Positions 57,641 through 64,000 of a stretch of DNA of 64,000 nucleotides are shown here, piece by piece. The notes below the pieces were generated by a model. It worked only from the letters and a program-made list of their open reading frames with translations, had not been told where the DNA came from and searched no databases. Source of the stretch: Macrotis lagotis. Lineage: Eukaryota > Chordata > Mammalia > Peramelemorphia > Peramelidae. Where the stretch lies: NCBI RefSeq assembly GCF_037893015.1, contig NC_133666.1, positions 624,911,852 to 624,975,851 on the forward strand. Reading direction: 5' to 3'. Made by a program: the position numbers and the translations under genes. How positions within the stretch are numbered: position 1 is the stretch's first letter; every line of letters starts with the position of its first letter.

Positions 57641-57934
57641 CATATTTAGAAGATGGTGCAAAGGTGAAATGAATAAGTCTTGGCAAGAACTTAAATAGAG
57701 GAGTCTTGGAGGATGCCTACCTTGTGAGACTGAGGGACAGGGAGATCTGTGACTAAAAAGGATCTATGACAACAAAAGAAGGCTAGGAATGTGCTCCTAC
57801 AACTACTGGACATGCATGCTTCTTTGGTGTAATAGAAGCAGTATTTCCTAGGACACAGAAACATAGGCTGGCCCAATTTTTCTAAGACTTTATATCATCT
57901 TGGCTGGATTGGGTTTTTTTTTTAAAGTCATTGA

Positions 57935-58080
57935 AGGGGCAGCTAGGTGGCATAGTGGATAAAGCACCGGCCCTGGAGTCAGAAGTACCTGGGTTCAAAT
58001 CCGGTCTCAGACACTTAATAATTACCTAGCCATGAGGCATTTGACAAGCCCCATTTGCCTTTCAAAAAAACCTAAAAAAA
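57935..58080 (+). repeat. Short SINE
   Basis: Sense copy, slightly shortened before its A tail. Confidence 0.85.
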
Positions 58081-59390
58081 AATCCACCAGAAAAGAAAAA
58101 TTCATACTTAAGAAAATTAAACTTCCATCTCAAAAGGAAGGCTTGGTTCCTACAGGTCTTCCGGGACTTATGGGACTTGATCCACAGGAATTAAAGACTT
58201 AGGGTCAACTGGAAATCTCTTCTTTACCTTCAAATGAGAAACCAAATTGTCTTGGTTTAAACTCTTCATGATTTCCCCAATACAACATTGGGTTATCTAA
58301 TTAGAGTTTGGTCAAAATACCTAGGTGTCTCTTTCTACAAAGGGTTTACCAAAATTTCTCCAGGGGTCCCTCTACTATTGGTGGCCTTAAAGGTGCAAGA
58401 AAATTTCCACTGAGTGCCTATGCCAAAAGGTACCTGCAATTTCTCCAGTAGATCTCTGTCACTACAAGGGCATTCTGAATGGAATCCCAAACTCACCCAG
58501 TTAATAGGACAAGCAGGCTTAGTTTAAAAGAAAAAGTAAACACAGAACACATATAGGACAACCCCCCCAAAAATATTAAGCTCACGGATATGATTACTTG
58601 GGGTTTCCATGCTAATAAGCAAATCCTATCCTTGGACCTACAGAAAAGGACCTAACAATAAGGAAAGCAGCCTACGTATACTTGGATGCAAAAAAGGGAA
58701 AAAAAATGTATTTATAAACCATCTTAGTATAGACAATTATAGGCACTAGGGTTTTAGGAATGCAAAATCCATGCTGTTCTTCATGGCTGCAATGTGTGTC
58801 TAAGTGGTTGGGTGATCTTGAACAAAGGAATACTGTAAATCAATGGATGCATAAGCGCTGAGATAAAAGATCTCAGAAGTAGTGCTCTGACTTGTAAAGA
58901 GAACACATCAGAAAATTAAAATGTTAATGTTTCTCCAGTGGATCTCTGAAACTAGACTATGCAGTTCCAAAAGTCCAGGGAAAGACTCTCTCTCTGATAA
59001 GAACTTGCTAATGATAAAGGCTTCCAAATTGTCCTGGACAAGTCTGTTGTGTAATCATTCTCTGGAGACTCAGCCCACCAGTACAAGTAGGAATTGGAGA
59101 AGCTCCAGAGTAGGTTCTATATCCTGCTATGAATAAGTAAACCTTCTTTCATTTCCTGCTAAATGTTCCAGAGTGGTTTTTTTCATTCCATTCTCAAGCC
59201 TAGGCTAGTAGCATAACCTGGATTATTGTATAGGCATATACATAATATCAAGAAAACAAGGGAAACTCCCTCAGTGCATTGGGTTGACACCTGTGAAAGA
59301 TTTATGAAAGGCCAGGGTGAATAAAGAATAAGAAAGTGTGGCCAGGCTGCATTCTGTATCACTGGAAAGACTACATCACAAGGATGAGAT
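58081..59390. other. Unassigned intergenic sequence
   Basis: No gene recognised. The phrase CAGTGGATCTCTGAAACTA near 58940 resembles CAGTAGATCTCTGTCACTA near 58450, hinting at an internal duplication of an unknown repeat. Confidence 0.35.
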
Positions 59391-59394
59391 CATG

Positions 59395-59815
59395 GATTCA
59401 TCAAGCCTATGTACAAGACATTGGGCCAAATGCTGAGAAAGAATACTAAGACAAAAGGGAAATCCTACTCTAGAAGAATTTACATTCTACTAGAGATATC
59501 AGATGTATACCAATAAGTATAGTACAAAGAAGAGTGAGGAAGAAGAGACTCCTAACAACTAAGGGAGATCAAGGAAGGCTTCAGAGAGGAGATGGCACCT
59601 GAGATGTGTCTTGGGGGAAAACAAGGATCCTGAGATGTGGGTATAAAGATGGAAAGCACATTTGTCTCATTTGATTAGAATGTAGAGTTCATAAAGAGGA
59701 TCAGAAAAAATTGATGTAAAGTAAAACTGGAAATGTAGGGAAGAGCCAGATTGTGGAGAGACTTAAGTGCCAACCTAACAAGTTTATATCTTAATCCTAT
59801 AAGCAAAGGTTGGTT
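59395..59815 (+). repeat. Old interspersed repeat, family not named
   Basis: Phrases shared with 49970 and 57005 (GAAGGCTTCAGAGAGGAG, GGAAGAGCCAGATTGTGG). Confidence 0.5.
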
Positions 59816-60069
59816 GGTTGGTTCTTGTCCTTCAGTATCAAAGATGACCAAAATGACATTACTAAGTTTGAGATAAATTACAGTGTCCCCAACTGGCTGA
59901 TCAGACCCATATAAGCTCAGAATGCTCTACCACAGGTTGGGCACAAATAGTCTATGTGAACATCTGGGATGGGTATTATAAACCTACAGATAACAAGTTT
60001 CCTTTGAGCTGCTTCAATTCTGCCCTTCTCATAGAGCACAACACCCTTATTGATGAGGACACTCCATGT

Positions 60070-60188
60070 TGGGGCAGCTAGAGCACGCCCTGGAGTCAGG
60101 AGGACCTGAGTTCATATCTGGCTTCAGACACTGCTTACTTAGCTGTGGGACCTTGGGCAAGTCACTTAACCCCATTGCCTTGCAAAAG
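60070..60188 (+). repeat. Short SINE, internally deleted
   Basis: Sense copy missing part of the head (GGGGCAGCTAGAGCACGCCC). The tail is complete. Confidence 0.8.
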
Positions 60189-60214
60189 ATGAAAAAGAAA
60201 AAGGAAGCCATTGA

Positions 60215-61560
60215 GTCTGTGAGCAATAGGGAGCTGATAATGATATTTGAGCAGAAGAGTAACATGGCAGAATGTGGAAAATCAGTTGGAGAGAGGAGAG
60301 ACTGGAAGCAGGCAGATGAATTAGGAGATTATTGCAGTAGTCCAGGGTAGAAACCATAAAGGTCTGAAATCGAATGATGACTGTCTGAGTGAAGAAGAAT
60401 AGATGAACTTGAGAGAGATTGTGGAGGTAAATTAGACGAGACTTAGCAATTGATTGGATATGGAGCATGAGGGAAAGAGAAGAGTGAAAGATATTATAAA
60501 TCTGAATGATGGGGAGGGTAACAGAAAAGTTTGGAGGAAAATGTTTAGAGACAAAGAGGCAAAATAATCTATTTTGGACAAGTTAAATTGGAGATAGGTA
60601 TGGGATATCCAAGAGAAGCTATACAGCAGGCAACTGATGATGTATGTTTCAAGGTCTGGAGCAAGACAACGGGCATATACATATATATATATATATAAGA
60701 GTCATCTGTAGAAAGTGAATACTTGATTCCATGGAAAGCAATAAGATCTCCAAGAGAAAGAGTACAGGCACAAAAGAGAAGAGAATGTGCTACAGAGCCC
60801 TGGGGAAAACCCTTGGGTAAGGTGCAAAACATAAATGATAATCCAGCAAAGGAGCCTGAAGAAGAATGACCAGATAGCAGAAGGGAATCAAGAGAGAGTC
60901 ATGGCTCAAAATCCCAGAGAATATAGTGTCAGATGCTTCTGGGAAATTAAGAATGAGGACAGATAAAAAGGTCACTGGACCAAGCAGTTAAAGGAACACT
61001 GTTAACATAGGAAAGAGCATTCTGATGAGTGATAGGATCAGAAGTCTGATTGAAAGGGATCAGAAATGAGAGGAAGATGAAGTGGTTATTGTTTATTAGT
61101 TCTAGTGTGGCAATGAAAGAAAGAAGAGATATAGGACAATAGTTTAAGGAGAAGAAGGGGCTAAAGGATTTTTAAAGGAAGATGGGGTCCTGGCTTTATT
61201 TGTAGGGAGAGATACCTTCAAATAATTTAAAAGATAAGTGCCTGAAGGAGTCAGGAGAAGATGGGATCAAGAGCATAATAAGTAGAGGGATTGGCTTTGG
61301 CAAGGGTCACAATGTCCTCAAGAGATGTAAGCATAGGCTGGAGCTTTGATAGGCAAAGTGGAAAAGAAAAATAACCTTGTAACAAATGTCCTCTATTTTC
61401 AACATAAAGTAGTGGACAAAGCCATCCTTTGAGAAAGAAGGTGAAGGAGAAGGCAATGGAAGAGCTTGAAAGGGGATGAAAAAATTCGGAGGACCATAAG
61501 CTAGAAAGAACAAGTACTGACTCTTCCCATCCTGTAGGGGAAATAAACAGTTCATGTTAA
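60215..61560 (+). repeat. Old interspersed repeat, long copy, family not named
   Basis: Long stretch related to 12346-12775 (TTATTGCAGTAGTCCAGGG, GATTGGATATGGAGC, AAATTGGAGATAGG). It contains a short (TA)n near 60680. It may be the internal part of the family seen at 49970 and 57005. Confidence 0.55.
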
Positions 61561-61582
61561 AAAAAAAAAAAAAGGGCTAGTG

Positions 61583-61740
61583 GAGGTGGCTAGGTGGCAT
61601 AGTGGATAAAGCACCAGCCTTGGAATCAGGAGTACCTGGGTTCAGATCCGGTCTCAGACACTTAATAATTACCTAGCTGTGTGGCCTTGGGAAAGTCATT
61701 TAACCCCGTTTGCCTTGCAAAAACCTAAAAAAACAAAAAA
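61583..61740 (+). repeat. Short SINE
   Basis: Full sense copy placed after an A run at 61559-61573. Confidence 0.88.
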
Positions 61741-62430
61741 GCAACTTATTGTTTGGGGGAAAAGATAAACCCCCTTCCTTTACTAATTAATGGAAAAGTG
61801 ACGATGTCTCTTAATTGCCTTCCAAAAAATAGCACATGATCAAGCTTTTATTGCTATACTAGCACTTTAAGGTTTTCCTAAGATACTTGCCAAATGCACT
61901 GATCCAATATCCCAAATATAAAAGGTATGTAAAGGTCCATAAAATACATTTGCCCACTCACAGAGATAATCAGTACTTTCTGTACTTTCTAAGAGGTATG
62001 ACCAAAACAGCTACTTGGAGTCCTTTGTCTATGCTGGTGACCAGGTAGTGTTCCAAAGTTTGAGTTGTTCCAGTTCACTCACATCACACAGGTGTGAGAA
62101 ACGACCAGGTTCAGGCCTTGAATAATTAGCTCACTACCAAATGAATATGCTCAGTCCACACACAACCCCAGCCACCCCTCGTTGTTTTTTTCAAGGTTTT
62201 CTATATTGGGATATAAATGATTAGAAGAATTCAGAAATTGCTCTAACAACTCTAGCCCCGATTCCAGTCAAGATTTTAATCAGTTGGTTACACCAGTGTG
62301 ATCTCTAAGAATGAGTCATTCACATAGAGATTAAAGAATGTTTCCTGAATTAAAGTAAAAATGAAAGATCTAGTATTCAAACCCCATCATTCCTGGGTAA
62401 AGGACAACATCTTGGGTTAACCCATAAAGT
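61741..62430. other. Unassigned intergenic sequence
   Basis: No gene or named repeat recognised. Confidence 0.35.
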
Positions 62431-62439
62431 CACTAAAAA

Positions 62440-63145
62440 TAGCAGACAGAGGAATGGCTAAGCAAATTGTGGTATATGGATGAAATAGAATATTAGTATG
62501 TTTTGTGAAATGAAAAAAAAATCAGAGAAGAATGAGAAAGGCATAATAACTAATGCAAAGGGAAGTAAACAAACCAGAAAAACAATATGCACAGCTAGCA
62601 TATTGTAAATATAAATAAAGATTATGTAATGCTATGATGAAATACTGTCTCTTTCTCCCTTCTTTGCAGAGGTGGAGGGCTGTGGGGGTGAGATATTTCC
62701 ACAGATTGCTGTCTGGATTAGTTTTGCTGAACTTTTTTCTTTTTTATTCTTTGTTAAAAGGAATGATTGACTATAAAATGAGAACCAATAGACAAGACTG
62801 TGTGGGGAAGAAGGTGGGGGAGGGGAGAAATGTGAGAATATTTGTGAATATTATAATGCCTGTAAAGTTTTGCAAACTTTAAAATACTTTATTAATGCTA
62901 GTATAATTAATCAGGGCCATCCTTAGTTATAACTATACAGTATTCCCTTCATGTTTTTCATTGTTCTTTATATTTACATAGTTATAATCATTTCATATAT
63001 GTATATATATGTATATATATAAATATATATAAATATTTTAGGATATGCTTATTTCACTTTGCAGCAATTCATAGAAGCCCTCCTGATTTTCTAAATTCTT
63101 TATAGTTGTTGTTTGTTATAATTCAGTAAAATTCCAATATGTTCA
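62440..63145. repeat. Two L1 3' ends in opposite orientation
   Basis: A sense L1 tail (62440-62900: GGAATGGCTAAGCAAATTG ...) meets an antisense L1 tail (62905-63145) that contains a (TA)n-rich stretch near 62995-63035. Confidence 0.65.
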
Positions 63146-64000
63146 TTTGCCACAAAAAAAGGAATAACTGACTACATAGAGGAGGAAAGGATAAATTCAG
63201 ATAAAAAGATACGAAAAATGATATGAATAAAAATTGAAAATAAGAAAAAAATTGGGTTTGAGACAGAACTGACCTAAGGATTGGATGGTGAAAACTTCAA
63301 CTTTAATTTCTTTCTCTATAACTATCCATGATCCAGGTATCTTCTGACCTTATACATTGATGATCATGTAAAAAACAAAAAAACAAAGAGGGTAGTTATC
63401 TGCCATACTACTGAGGACCAAATTCCCCCCCCCCAATTTTTGCTTCTTGCTCTGAGCTTGTAATCAAGTCAATATTAACTTTGGACTATGAAGGGCATTG
63501 CAATCTACTGCCCTATTAATTCAGAATCCCTGTTATTCTATGTGATAGGCAACCTAGGCAGAAGCTCTCTTCCTGAATCGCCACCTTCTGGTACCTCATA
63601 GCCATTTTTTGTCGACCCTATTTCTTCCAAGTCTCTATCCCACTTACCCATCCTACCCTCTGGAATCCCTCCAGTGAAGAGTTATATCTATGAAGAACTT
63701 CATGAGGATTCAATAAAGGAAGGAAATGACTCCTAATGATCAGGAATTGCTTACTCCTTGGCCACATATGCTCCATCTCTGTGTTTGTGTGTGTATGTGT
63801 GTGTTTCTCTACCTTAATACTTTCAAGTTTGAGCCCACACACCTAGTATGACCAATAGGAAAATGTGCCTCCTTGTTTAGATAATTAGTTTGTTTGTTTT
63901 CCCTAACCATTCTTGCTATACTTGTCCAGTAAATGCCCTTTCTAAAAGCTAATTAGGGAATGATAATCAGTGCAGAAGTGTCTGGGTGGGGGTATGAGAA
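63146..64000. other. Unassigned sequence to the right edge
   Basis: Short (TG)n near 63785 and a C run near 63427. No coding exon seen. Confidence 0.35.

Noticed and set aside
1-64000. tRNA genes at SINE heads
   Set aside because: The tRNA-like heads belong to SINEs with the standard body and A tail; none forms an isolated tRNA gene by eye.

Overview
The window is vertebrate nuclear DNA, almost certainly marsupial. The main evidence is the many copies (about 25) of a ~150-bp tRNA-derived SINE (head GGGCAGCTAGGTGGCG, tail TTGCCTTGCAAAAA). A longer tRNA-derived SINE related to marsupial MAR-type elements, L1 fragments with a marsupial-type 3' UTR, RTE, L2 and MIR remnants are also present. The SINE subfamily suggests an Australian, dasyurid-like marsupial, but I cannot fix the species.

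Only two protein-coding genes can be supported, both on the + strand. (1) Positions 300-3750 hold exons 2-6 of RDH8 (photoreceptor all-trans-retinol dehydrogenase); exon 1 lies off the left edge. (2) Positions 18583-44307 hold a complete 41-exon complement C3-like gene. I assembled every exon by hand. All 40 junctions keep frame and there is no internal stop. The product is 1654 aa (human C3: 1663), and many exon lengths equal those of human C3. In human, the pseudogene C3P1 lies next to RDH8, so this looks like an intact orthologue of C3P1 rather than C3 itself.

The predicted protein keeps the C3 architecture: signal peptide, MG domains, basic beta/alpha processing site, six-Cys anaphylatoxin domain, CUB, thioester domain, MG8 and C345c/NTR. 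The inter-chain cysteines are also kept. It has lost or altered the residues that define C3 activity. The thioester motif is GCPEQ instead of GCGEQ, the catalytic His is Val, and the arginine where convertase releases C3a is missing in the spliced reading. Around that last site, the 87-nt intron 17 is itself open and in frame. Selection seems to have preserved a full C3-like fold with changed chemistry.

Layout: 1-3750 RDH8; 3751-18582 repeat-rich intergenic DNA (L1s, a near-full-length ORF1-only HAL1-like element, many SINEs, microsatellites); 18583-44307 the C3-like gene, with repeats in its larger introns; 44308-64000 gene-free repeat DNA (L1, RTE, a second HAL1-like copy, an inverted pair of LTR-like sequences). 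I see no tRNA, rRNA or CRISPR. Exon boundaries are my own readings from splice signals and homology to human C3 and RDH8 recalled from general knowledge; no alignment was run.
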